Assembly: GCA_032433595.1 (NCBI GenBank)
Contig: JASWJB010000141.1
Coordinates: 1-64,000, forward strand
Origin: Conoideocrella luteorostrata
Taxonomy: Eukaryota > Ascomycota > Sordariomycetes > Hypocreales > Clavicipitaceae
DNA: 64,000 nucleotides
Direction of reading: 5' to 3'
This document shows positions 30,931 to 42,488 of the stretch, piece after piece. Position numbers and translations under genes: made by a program. Within the stretch, counting starts at the first letter, position 1. Each line of letters begins with the position of its first letter. The notes beneath the pieces are model-generated. The model was not told the origin of the DNA. It worked only from the letters and a program-made list of their open reading frames with translations, and did not search any database.

Positions 30931-33900
30931 ACCATTATGCGAAGTTGTAGCGCCTTCCAAAGGTTCTATAGTTACCTTCTCTTTAAATCCCAATAAGATA
31001 GAAGTCACGCCTGCATATCCCTCTATCGCAGCGTGCACAAGTAGTTTTTGACCAGATTTGTATCTTGGGTCAATGAAATTATCCAAATCAATGTCGCTAT
31101 CTATTTCAAACAGCAATTTGATAGTAGTCTCATGTCCCATTTTGGGGGCCCACGACAGCGGTATCTGACCATCTTGATTCTTGGGCTCAATAAAGCGGCC
31201 TCTCTTATGAAGCAGAGGGATGATAGCCTTTAGAACGTCCTTATCAGCCCATACAGAGGGCTGATTCTCATGAAAACAAATCTTAACCTCGGGGACTTCA
31301 TCTTGAGGCAGCTCAACAACGGCCCCGTGACCATCATTGGCGGCCAGCCGTAGAATCTCCTGACCATCACTATCCTCAAGGTCAGGGCAGTTCTCGCGAA
31401 GCATCTTGATGATAGATTCGTGCCCACCGACAGAGGCCCACCAAAGCGGAGTTTGGCCGTTCCCATCCCTCGACATAACATCAGCGCCATTTTCAAGAAG
31501 TAGGTTGACTATAGATTGATGTCCCGTCCTAGCCGCCCACGAAAGTGGTGTTATACCATAACCATCCTTCGACTCAATGTTGACGCCTCTTCCTACTAGT
31601 AGTCTGACGACGGCATCATGTCCCTTCTCGGAGGCCCATGACAGGGGCGACCGTGTAATGTTATCTCTATCATCAAGATGAATATCATTACCATCAATAT
31701 TCAAAGCATGCCCTTCGGTAATCAGAAGTAAAGCTAATTCCTCATTGTCCGCCTCCAGAGCACTTAGTAACGCCATCGTACCCTGATCGTCGACAAAAAG
31801 CTTCGCACAACTGTCTTCCCGTAAGATGGCCTTAACGGTTTCCAATTGACCAATCTTCATGGCACGAATAAAAGCGTCCGCAAATGTGATGCCTGGAACT
31901 GAAAACGATCCTTCTCTGAGAAGAAGCATGGCCATTTCAAATTCGCCATTAGCAAGAGCCGCATCCAACGCAGTACGGCCGTGATTATCCTTTAATCTGA
32001 CTGCCGCAGGGTCAGTTCGGAGCAAGAGCTCAGTCAGTTCTCCGTGGCCATTCTCAACAGCAGCCAACAGTGGGTACGTCCCGTGCCGGTCTTTGGAAGT
32101 CGTTGAGGCACCGTGGGACAAAAGGAGGTCCGTTATAGCCATTTGACCCTTTTGTGAAGCTAGGAGAATTGCGTCGTCATCATGTTCGTTCTCATCCCAG
32201 TCTGAGCCGTCATAGCTACCACCATCATCCCAGCCATCCACTTCATCCCAATGTGGCCTGTTATAGTTTCCACATTCCAATAATTTGCTTGTATTGGCCC
32301 CAGCTTTAAGCAATTCTGAGATCATCTCCTCCAAAACAAGTTCCCTTTGGAGGATAGAAAGCTCGCTCACCGCGAAATATACAGCACCATCGAGCTTGAC
32401 TTGTTTCTCGATAAGCGTCTTGAGAAGCCTTCTGTTTCTATTATGAATAGCACAGAAAACAAGTCCAATTCCCTTTCCAACACATGTGAGGTCAGCACCG
32501 GCCTCAATCAGTTTGAAAATTATGGCCTGTGCGTTTCCCGTCAGGGCAATGGTTAATGGTGTATCGCCGTCTTCATTCTCGGCGTTTACGTCCACTAAAT
32601 AACTCTTTTGCTGTCCTGCGTCCTCGGATTGAGTAATGTTGCGGTTAGTAGCTTCCTGACATCGGGCTTGCCACTCGATCGATCGGCTTAATAGTATAAT
32701 TGCCATCTCTTCATGACACTCTCTTGTGGCAAGAAGCAGCGGCGTGTTACCATTTAAGTCTCGGCCATCAACTTGCACGTCATCGCTTTCCAAGTATTTG
32801 TCAAAGGCACTCTTTGAGCCACATGCAACGATGGCATGCATCGGCGTAGCATTGATGAACGGCCATCCCATAGGCGTATGGGTACTGTCAGGGTCCAAGA
32901 CTCTCCAGAGACACGCAATTGCTCTTACGGCCTGAAGCCATTTTTCCCCCTGAAAAAGTGCGAGGAGATCATGCTGAGGTATTCCTTCACGTTCCACCTC
33001 CAGAATGTGGTAAAACAGGAAATGCACTGCGTATGGCGCCAGGGGATATCTTGCCGAGAGCCTGCCGCGAGACAGATGTGTGGCGTCTTCTGATACTTCC
33101 TTCAATGTCACGTAATTCAAACATGATCTCGATATTTCAAAGTGCCCGGCTCCGATACGGGACAAAGTAGGGTACGGACAATGTGTGCCGCGATAGAGAC
33201 ATTTGCCGAGTACGTAATCAGCGACTGATTGATGGATGAACTGAGCTTCACGGTCCCAGTTTTCACCACCAGGTTCGTACTGCTCCCAAACCTCCCGTGT
33301 TCGAAATTCCACCAGACCCCGGGAAATGTGCTTGACATAGGTCTCGAACTCGCCTGCGGTATCTGCCCAGTGGACTTGGCTTCTGAGTTCTGAGATAGTC
33401 GTGCAGGTTATGTTTTTATTCGTAGCAAGCGCCTCCCGGAGCTCTTGCGTAGACAACGGTCGCTCAGGAAATAAAATCCAATGAAATAAGTTGACCAGCT
33501 CTCTATTTTCGGCATCACTAACGCCGCTTAGTATGTTCGTGTATAGCTCCTCGAGAGTTTCCGGAGTAGTGGTGAGTTTTTTGTATATTTTATCGGGCTT
33601 TATACCAATTGTACTTTCCTCAATCACCATTTCAATAACTAATACCACCCATTGGAACCCTCCTTGGGCTTTTAGTAAGATCTGTTTCTCGATCCGCTGT
33701 CGTTTTTCCTCTGGATTAATTTCCTTTAATCGCTCCCGGATAACTAATCTGATATCTTTGTCGTTTTTTTCCTCGACGGAAATTGCAGGGATCGTGAGGA
33801 GATTAAGGATTGGATAGTGCCTGGAAGAGACGCATATCTTTACCCGCCCCTCTTCACATTTAACATCATCCATCAGCTGTTTAAAGAATTCCAACAAGTA

Positions 33901-35909
33901 TTTCGCGTAATCTTCCCCACATTCATCAAGTGCATCAATAAAGATAGTCACTGGCCGGCCCCTCGTCCCCTGGATTAAAACGTCGGATATGGCTTCTTGC
34001 AGCTCTCCCTCAGTCCAATCCCATCTATGCTCCTTATATGATCCAAAATGTGCCTCTCGATTTTGAAACTTCGCAGTTAGCGAAGAGAAATGTTTTGGAA
34101 AATATTCGAGGATAGAGTTCAGCAGTGCGCGGAATACACCCAGCGGTGTCTTCTGAAGAAGGGTTCCCCGACCGTGACAGAAAAAGAATGCAACAAGCCC
34201 TCCATGTTCCCCGGGATTCATTTTGACGGCAAATTTCATAAGAACAGATTTTCCTACCCCAGGATTGCCTTTAATCCAGAACAGGCCTCGTGGTTGGTTT
34301 AACCAAGCTTGGTACTGTGCATCCTCAAAGAGCCACTCACAAGTGTTCTTTGCGGAATAGATGTCGTGATATCTGTGCTCCTGTTCTCGAAATCCAAGCG
34401 ACCTAAGACAATCTTTGCGGAATTAGCCCCTTGTAGAATATAATTTCTCAACATACGTACCTTTCTGTTCTTCTGAAAGTGGCGCTCTTACTGTGAAAAC
34501 TGTTATTTTATTGTACTATTATAGAGTTAAGCTTGTTACACACCGCTAGTTCCACAATCCATGGCCTTAGTAACAAGAGTATCTTGTCTACTTATTAGTG
34601 ACTCCAGAGTGATTCTTACACGCACGTAGACTTCGTCGTTTTTATGTTTTAACTTAACCATGTCGGAGTGGTTGCGATTTATGGGACATCGGTTCTCACT
34701 GCCGTGTGTCGCTGATAGCATATCGACCAAGACTTGAGGAGGACCAGAAAGCATCCATTTATCGCCTTTCTAAAAAAAAGTTATAAGACATATTCCACTA
34801 TAATAAGACAAAACTTTTGAGCAGGCTTACCTTTTCTGCGGTGGGAGAGCTCTCTGTTTCGTAAAATGCAGTTACAGGGGGCTGTCTAGTTTGAAATGCA
34901 TTGCTAAATTCGTTCCCGAGGCGTTCGAGGAGTGCCGAGTTCTTACCAAGAGACTCGAGAAGGTTTCGGTTAGGGTTATTGCATACTAAGGGCACAAGAG
35001 ACTCAATAGCTGTTCCATAATGGGGAACACCAAAAAATAGGAAACCAGAGACGGATGTCAGTATCGATATATCTTTATCGTCTCTCGCCTCGGCCATTTT
35101 AACTATAGCCTATAAACTAGTTATCAGGCAAGTGTCAGGACTATATTAGTAGCTTTTGGAGCCGTTACAAACCTCTTTGATTACTAGTCCCCCAAGACTA
35201 TGCCCAATAAAGATAATAGGACAACACGGGTTATATCTCTATTATATTATGAGCTAAAAGTAGTCATTCAACGATGGAGAAAAGACTCTACTTACTCGGA
35301 CGCTTTTCATATCAATTCGAAAAGCTCTTCCCAAGTCAGTCAGATTCTGTATTGATATACTCTGTTCAAGGCGAGTATCATATCCATATATGAGCACTCT
35401 CGCTCGCGGCACATCAAGCGGAAGAGCATCACGGAGCCACATAAATGGCCCGTGCCTTTCCTTAAAAGAACCAAATGCATGGCCGCCAAGACCAGATATT
35501 GCAATCACACTACATATACGTGTCAGCTTCGAATTGTTATCGCGAAGTCTTCTTTAACCCACTCCACATAGCAATCGTTATCTTTAGCGTGTTGAAGCGG
35601 CGTGAAACCAAAGAAGTGTGTATCAAATACAAGGAACCCCCCCGGGCCAGAATAGTCTAGGTCGTCATCTACTGGTAGGCTAAATACCCACTCATTTCTG
35701 GAGGTATCGGATAGACCGTCTGGGAGAATATCGAAACTCAGGGTTGCAACTTTGCCACCGTCAACAGGGCTGGTCGCAAGGGAATGCACGGCAAAGCTCG
35801 TCCCTGATGGAATTGAAAGAGTGCATCTGACGAGCTCGCGGACGTTAGCTCTTCTATGGTATTCAGAAGGTATTCCTCTAAGCCTAAAATTTCGATGGTC
35901 GATCGACAT
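29671..35909 (-). CDS. SesB-like hydrolase-NACHT-ankyrin-short-repeat NLR
   Basis: Model, seven exons: 35563-35909, 35296-35509, 35173-35238, 34831-35109, 34544-34769, 34461-34490, 29671-34412; 1967 aa, every join in frame. Residues about 115-340 are an alpha/beta hydrolase of SesB type: VIAISGLGGHAFGSF, IYGYDT, FIGHSLGGLVIKE (nucleophile Ser201) and FFGVPHYG, closing with INRNHSDM. The NACHT ATPase follows: GNPGVGKS (436-443), IFIDALDECGED and CVSSRHYP. Ordinary diverged ankyrins occupy about 925-1525. A separate array of ~28-32-residue units with core ELLLDCRGDEITITEE and VVKAAAGN runs from about 1550 to the end (13 units and a partial). Such receptors act in allorecognition and cell death; the hydrolase would be the effector. 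An alternative ATG at 35932 lies in another frame. Two adjacent stop codons truncate the last repeat. Confidence 0.85.
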
Positions 35910-37154
35910 AACGGCGTTTCGCTGGTGATCATCCTATAGGCAGTGTGAGAAGTTTGCTAGAAGGAAACAAGAAACAAGCTCTGGGGGAGCAGCCTCACTT
36001 ATAATCCAGCCTCACCCCGCCCGTTACACGCCGCCGTGGCTGTGGCTTACGGAGCTAAGGTCCGCACGATGCTGCCTGACTCTGAAAGCTACAAAACTAG
36101 TTGGGCAGGCGCAAGCCTGGAGATGTACTTCTGGCTCTAGTGTAACAGAGTGTCTTGGGGACTATTGGCGACAGAAATTATATCCAGTTCCTATGAAAGA
36201 TTTTGCAATTTTGACATTGCCAACGCGAGCGTCTAATCCCCCCGGTCACCGAGCCGTATTAATGGTCTCCGATCCCAATTTTTTGCGCCTGGTCTTCGAC
36301 CCTCATAATTCCACTGTCCCCCAAAGCCTGTTCAGAGCCATGTTCAGCTACTAAAACCGGCCAATCAAGCCCATACATGATGCCGGCGATAAAGCTGCAA
36401 CAGAAAATGGGGGGCGAGTCTCAGTCATGGCGCCCAAACCCGCGCCCGTAATTGTCCTGCGATCCTAGAGGTAGACACTTTCCAACTCTTTCTATCCGCC
36501 TTTGAGAAGCATCTGATGCCCTTGGGTCCACTCCGGCGAGTTATTGGCCCAAATAAATTAACTAGGTTAGTCGGTAAGCGCCGGGCGGGCTCTTGTCACA
36601 ATACTAGCGTGCCTCTGGTTTGGTTGGCAGAGAACGAGGACAATAAGGGCCGTTAGTCTGCTGTTCAGAGAGTTTACAGGCATATCAGCTGTCTGTTGCA
36701 CGATGTACGAGTTACATAAGGGAGATTAACTGCCACAGGAAGCAGCCTCTGGCTAGCGCCTGGCTACGCTATGTTTGGTGCGTCACTGTCACTAGGGCCC
36801 GCAACGGATCATCTGTTCAAACAGTGGGAATTGGTCCTTGAATTCTAGCGGTCGTAATGGGACAGCATGGGTCAGGCTGCATGGCTGCGTGGCTGGAAGC
36901 CGAACATGTTGGCAATGCCACGTCGTCCCGCAATGCGGCCGTCGAAAAACTCCTTCTCATGCTGTGTTGTGATGTTGGCTGCCTGACTACGTTTTGGTCG
37001 ACGCTGATTGGTGCATGGTCATTCCCTACAACGGGCACCTAGGTACATCCCTAGGCAGAGTGGTTTGTCTGTCACCTCACCCTCCTTCCGCCTCGAATGT
37101 AGTGTCTACTTCTTTTAGACCAACCGAATTTGCAGCGCATTCGACATTGGTTGC
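35910..37154. other. Intergenic, gene-free
   Basis: Holds the promoter of the hydrolase-NACHT gene at its left end. Short frames near 36817-37182 overlap on both strands and have no domain. No repeat with the families listed here was noticed. Confidence 0.5.
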
Positions 37155-38834
37155 AAATAGAGGTCGTTGCCCTAGATATTGATGTGTTTCGTGCCACCGC
37201 GGCTGACTTGCAGAGCCTGCTCGGAAATGTCAATGTCAGTAGCTTGCAATCGGTCGAGTCATATTCACGACAAATTGAGAGACACAACCACTGAGGAGCT
37301 CAACTAAACGCGGTTATTTATGTTGTGCCTATGGATCCCCTTCGGATTCAAGCGGCAAGACTAGATCATGAAAGGCCTCAGGGCAAAGTCAGTAACCCTC
37401 TCCATGGTATTCCAATTCTTGTAAAGATAATATTATGACAGAAGCATCCTTGGGAATGGATACCACATGCGGCTCTTTGGCACTAAGGGGCATTAAGGTC
37501 AAGATCAACGCTGCTGTTATAAACTTGATCCTTGATTGTGGAATCATTATTATAGAAAGACTAACCTCTCTGTACACTTCTGATAAACTCGCGAAGAAAG
37601 TTTATCTGCTAATTGCAAGTTAGGAATGGCTAGTAAAAAAGGGTACCTCATAGCCGCTGGTGGGTCTGCTGTTGGCGGGCAGACCCAGAGCGCATATATT
37701 AGAGGAGGCTTCATCAAGAGGGGTCTTTTCCTTGGTCGAAGTGTAAGTGCAATACTTGGCAGGCACCTAAGGGGCGCTTCAGGTCACTAATCACTAATGA
37801 TTTTCTGTAAACTTAAAATCCTTGCGGCTCTTCCTCTGGATCAGCCCGTTGGCGTTTCTGCCAGCTTCGCTCCTATTAGCCTCGGCAGAGACAGATGGGT
37901 CAATCACACAACCAAGTGGCCGAAGCGGGCTGTAGGGATTAAAGGCGGCGGTTGAGGCGATTAGCACCCAAGGAATCTCTCCATATAGCATATTTAGCGA
38001 TAGTCTTGGCCCGATTGCAAAGAGTGCAAAAGACACAGCTATCCTTATGGGAGTTCTAACGAGCAAAGACTTTACCCCTAATCTCATCACAGACTGGAAA
38101 ACCAAACGAGTGGCTTTTGTTGACCCTGAGCTGTGGAACATGCCTTCTGTTACCGCTGATCAGGTACCAGAACTCACAGCGCAAATGGCACAGCGTTTCC
38201 TCTGTTCTTTTCTTGTGTGCTAGGTTAGCTATCCCTAAGATCTAGAGTAATAAATTTATTGATGCTGCCAATCGAATCGAAGGCGAGAGCACCAAGGCGG
38301 TGCGCAATGCTCTATTGCCGCAATACGTTGAGTTTGTTATTGATAGGCGCGATGGTATTGAAAGACTGTGGGATCATGACTTCGCCATCGAGCTTTAAAA
38401 ATTATTGACGGGCTTTGAGGGGGCACCAATCAAGAATCTTACTGACCTTGTTCGATTTAATCTCGATCATGCAAATGCAGAATTACCTGAAAGTACCAAG
38501 AACTAGACCAGGTCCGGTTAAAGGAAGGATATTGCTAACGTCCTGGGCAGAGTGGTCGAACGGTCAAGCTCAGCTCACTGACGCACTTGGTGAGCTTATG
38601 AGCGACGAATCGTATGAGAGCGCAAAGAAATTCATGTGTGAGAAGGCAAGACTGGGAGGTTTTGACAAAATCTTTTCCGAGCATGGGGTTGACGTACTCG
38701 TCGCGCCTCATGACTGCCGAGTCGGCACCATCGCCGCTATTGCTGGCTATCCTATTGGAATCGCGCCATTGGGCCATGCTGATTTCAACGATCGTGGGTT
38801 TCCAGCCGAATTGAAAGAGAATACAGTGATTTAA
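37155..38834 (+). pseudogene. Amidase-signature enzyme pseudogene
   Basis: Amidase-family blocks appear in order but in shifting frames: DVFRATAADLQSLLG (about 37175), NAVIYVVPMDPLRIQAARLD (about 37310), PLHGIPILVK with the catalytic-lysine region (about 37400), DNIMTEASLGMDTTCGSLAL (about 37427), a SAVGGQTQSAYIRGG serine-loop region (about 37665), SDSLGPIAKSAKD (about 38000), RVAFVDPELWNMPS (about 38105) and VLVAPHDCRVGTIAAIAGYP (about 38695). A one-base loss at 37424-37427 separates the lysine block from the next. Further stops and frameshifts follow. Intact relatives hydrolyse amides or transfer amide nitrogen. This copy cannot make an enzyme. It lies at the inner edge of the accessory half. 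Confidence 0.82.
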
Positions 38835-39620
38835 GTTCTAGTCGTATTGATTACAGAGTATTCGAACGTGAACAGCGACGGTGACGGTTACGATGAAGCA
38901 AAAGAGAATATTCACTTTAGGCAAGACTTTGACACTAGTCTGCAAATCGCAGATAGAATGGGCAGACAACAAGTCCAATCATTAAGCTTCCGGCGACATT
39001 TCGTCGTTGATTGCCTACTTCAAGACCATTGAATGGAAGTATTTGACGATGCTTTTATAATGGAAGTAGTCAATGCGGTTGCACGCGTATTTCCTCCTAC
39101 GATATCCTTCCAGTGATTGTCCCATGTGGTGCAATCAAGGATTTACTGACTTCTTTGCCGTATTGAGAGACTTGAGGGACTTGAGTCGACAATTCTGGCA
39201 AGGTCTTTCAGTAAATAAGCAGATCCGATAATTATCTCCAATAATGGCATCGTCTCTTTCAAGTGTCACTTTTCGCGTATTTTCGCAATTACCATGTCTG
39301 TCCGGCCTGCTGCTGCTACGGGTACCATGCCCGGCGCCGTTGTTCCCCTAAAGGGCAGGTCTCGAAGGCTGTCCTCCCTGTGGCCTCGCCCCACACGTCA
39401 ACTAGCTTATCGCATTGTCCACCGCAGGACAACAAGGTGGATCGTGACATTACTTGATTATGATGCGAACTTGATACCCCGGAGGAGCTTACACTGGGTG
39501 GGTACCGGTTCCGTACTGAACGTGCCTATTTCTTCCTCATTGATTCAATTACGGCCATTTCTCCTCCTCCAACTACTAATCTTTTGTTATCTGGTCATCC
39601 GAGCATCTCACTCACACAAG
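38835..39620. other. Spacer between accessory and core halves
   Basis: No gene seen. The right part is the promoter and leader of the carboxypeptidase gene, with pyrimidine-rich stretches (39530-39600). The sharp change from pseudogene and repeat DNA to compact conserved genes occurs here. Confidence 0.5.
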
Positions 39621-41642
39621 ATGCTTTCCAAGGCAGTGCTGCTCGGCACTCTTACCGGACTAGCTGTCGCCCAGTTTCCACCCAAGCCGGAGGGAGTCAA
39701 AGTCATCAAGTCAAAATTCCATGAGAATGTGACTATTTCGTTCAAACAGGTTTGTTGGTTGTTAATTATCGGCCTTGGACCGGCCCGGCCCGTCATCGAC
39801 TGAGTACAGCTAATGCGAACGGCAGCCCGGACTCTGTGAAACAACGCCCGGCGTCAAGTCGTACGCAGGCCATGTCCACTTGCCTCCCGGCCTCCTGGAT
39901 GATGTCTCGGGTGAGAAACAAAACTATCCCGTAAACACGTATGTTTCAATCGATCATCGCCGATGAATGCCCTGTAGCTCACCGGTTTTCAGCTTCTTTT
40001 GGTTCTTTGAGGCCCGCAAAGATCCCGCAAACGCGCCACTCGCCATCTGGCTCAACGGCGGCCCAGGCGGCTCGTCCATGATGGGCCTTTTGCAAGAAAA
40101 CGGGCCTTGCTTCATTGACGACGACTCTAAATCTACAATTCATAACCCTTGGAGCTGGAACAACCATGTCAACATGCTCTATATAGACGAGCCCAACCAA
40201 GTCGGTTTCTCGTATGATACGCCCACAAATGCCACCTTGTATCTCACTGGTGAAGAGGGAGGCAAGATCGTGCCTACCGACTTTTCCAAACATCCACCGG
40301 AAGCCAACCTCACAACCCGTGTTGGCACCTTTTCCAGCCAAAAGCCGTCTCATACTACCAACAGCACCGAGCAGGCTGGGCACGCCCTGTGGCATTTTGC
40401 TCAGACCTTCTTTACCGAGTTCCCCCATTATAAGCCCAACGATGACCGCATCAGTCTGTGGGCCGAGAGTTATGGCGGCCACTATGGGCCCGGATTTATG
40501 CGTTTCTTCCAGCAACAGAACGAAAAGATTCGCAATGGCACCATTGATGTGGAGCATGCGCACTACCTTCACCTCGATACTCTGGGCATTGTTAATGGGT
40601 ATCTCGATGCCGTCATTCAGGAAGAAGCATCCATCATTTTCCCGTACCATAATGTGAGTGTAGCAAGGGGTTCAGCAACAGCAACAGCCCATATCACCTG
40701 CTAATAGAGAACTAGACATACGACCTCCAAGCCTTCAATAAAACCGTCTATGATGAGTTGATGCACAACTTCACCCGGTTTGGCGGCTGCCGTGATCAGA
40801 TAATCCAGTGCCAGAAGGAGCTGAGCAGCTTAGGCAGAAACACCCTCGACATGGCCCGAGACCTCCCCAGTAACCTGTGCCTAAACTTTACAGATTCTTG
40901 TAATCTGGCCGGCGAGAGGGCTTTCGAGGGAGCCAACATGGCGCGGTTCGACATTACGCACCCCAGTGCCGACGCCTTTCCTCCACCAAATATGCATGGC
41001 TACTTGGTCAACGATGACGTCTTGGGTGCCATTGGATCGCCTGTCAATTTCACTTGGGCGTCCCCTACCGTTGCTAAGAACTTTGTTGGCACTTTGGACG
41101 AAATTCACGGTGGTTTCCTGGATGCTGTCGGATATCTTCTTGACTCTGGCGTCAAGGTCCACATGATGTACGGCGACCGAGACTTTGCATGCAATTGGAT
41201 TGGTGGTGAAAACGCTTCGCTCGCCATCCCCTACTCACGCGCCAAGGACTTCAAGAAGGCTGGCTACGTGCCGTTGATTACTTCCACTGGCGAAGGGGGT
41301 CTCACTCGGCAGTTCGGCAACTTCAGCTTCACTCGGGTTTACCAGGCCGGCCACGAAATACCCTCGTACCAGCCCGAAGCCGCCTATGAGGTCTTCATGC
41401 GAGCGTTGTTTAACCGCGATATTCCTACTGGCAAATTGCCAGTTCACGATGAACTATCCACTATCGGGCCGTCCGATACTTGGCACGTCAAGCAGGCTCC
41501 TCCCAAAGCGCCCGCTTCCAAGTGCTACGTCTTGATGCCGTCGACGTGTACGGAAGAGGTATGGGAGAGGGTAGTGGCTGGTAAGGCGACGATCAAGGAT
41601 TATTTCGTGGTGGATGAGGAGGAGGGCGATGGCGAACTGTAA
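39621..41642 (+). CDS. Secreted serine carboxypeptidase (peptidase family S10)
   Basis: Model: exons 39621-39749, 39826-39938, 39993-40653 and 40716-41642; 609 aa. A signal peptide ([17 protein letters not shown]) precedes QFPPKPEG. Family landmarks: [13 protein letters not shown] (oxyanion region), [23 protein letters not shown] with the catalytic serine near 240, [13 protein letters not shown] with the aspartate near 457, and [11 protein letters not shown] with the histidine near 514. It removes C-terminal residues from peptides at acid pH in the vacuole, wall or medium. Many N-x-S/T sites suggest glycosylation. The length is slightly above the family average because of an insert around residues 150-200. 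All three introns are short with standard borders. It is the first gene of the conserved half. Confidence 0.92.
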
Positions 41643-42488
41643 TCAGTTTCAGGGAAATACAAGATGCACACCAGAATATATGAAAATCTATTACCTAATA
41701 TAAGAACAATATATAATTCGGGGGCAAATTGACGTTGTGTTGTTGAAGAGCACCCGTACCGATGCAGCATAGTACCACTTGACCTTCACGCTTCCGTTTG
41801 CAGCAAGGTAGGTGGATGCTCGTGTCTCCATCATAATACAGTAGTATGGGTGCCTCTGCAGTTGAACCGTACCAGTGTTGAGAAATGGAATTTTGCCCTC
41901 AATAGGATTCTATGGTCATGAATTATATAATTCGGACAGGCCATTGGCTTACCACCGCGAGGCAATTACACCCGACATGTCGCTCTCGAGGACCTGGTGC
42001 ATTGGGGAGTGGGGCTTTCAGATCTGTGCTCGCCAGACGGCCATCCTGATTCGTCGAATGGCCTCCTTTTTTTTCGCTCCAAAGCCAGAACCGGACACTT
42101 CCACACATGGGAGCCTCCATAATTATTCCCCCTTATCCTCTGCCATCCCGTGTCTGCAATCGCTCCTGCACGGTGTACGGAGAATGGCTGTGGCAATCCC
42201 CTGATTCTCACGGCCGCCAACTGTCATTTAGCCTGGCTGTACTCCGTACTCCGTAAACTTTTCCTTCTTCATCGGTGCATCCCCCTTACCCTTGTAATTC
42301 TTTTCCTCAACGCGCTTCTCTTCATTACATTCCCTCGAGCTCGAGCAGAAGACGGCCCGGCTCACATGGGCTCGCACAGGCATCACTCGTTACACTCGTT
42401 TTAGACTCTTCGCTTGTTTCTACTTCCCACCTTGTTTGACCGGGCGGGAATTGAACTCATTGCTTGTTTGCAACCGCTACCAACTATT
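41643..42488. other. Intergenic, promoter of the GDPase gene
   Basis: No gene. It contains a GTACTCCGTACTCCGTA repeat-like stretch near 42239-42256, a motif scattered elsewhere in the window (for example 11698 and 20159). A CT-rich leader leads to the ATG at 42489. Confidence 0.5.

Noticed and set aside
35738..35932. Alternative start of the hydrolase-NACHT gene at 35932
   Set aside because: That frame diverges from the family after about 15 residues, whereas the ATG at 35909 reads into the conserved N-terminus.
1..39000. Whole left half as one giant mobile element (Starship-like)
   Set aside because: Cargo-like content fits, but no tyrosine-recombinase captain gene or element end is visible in the window.
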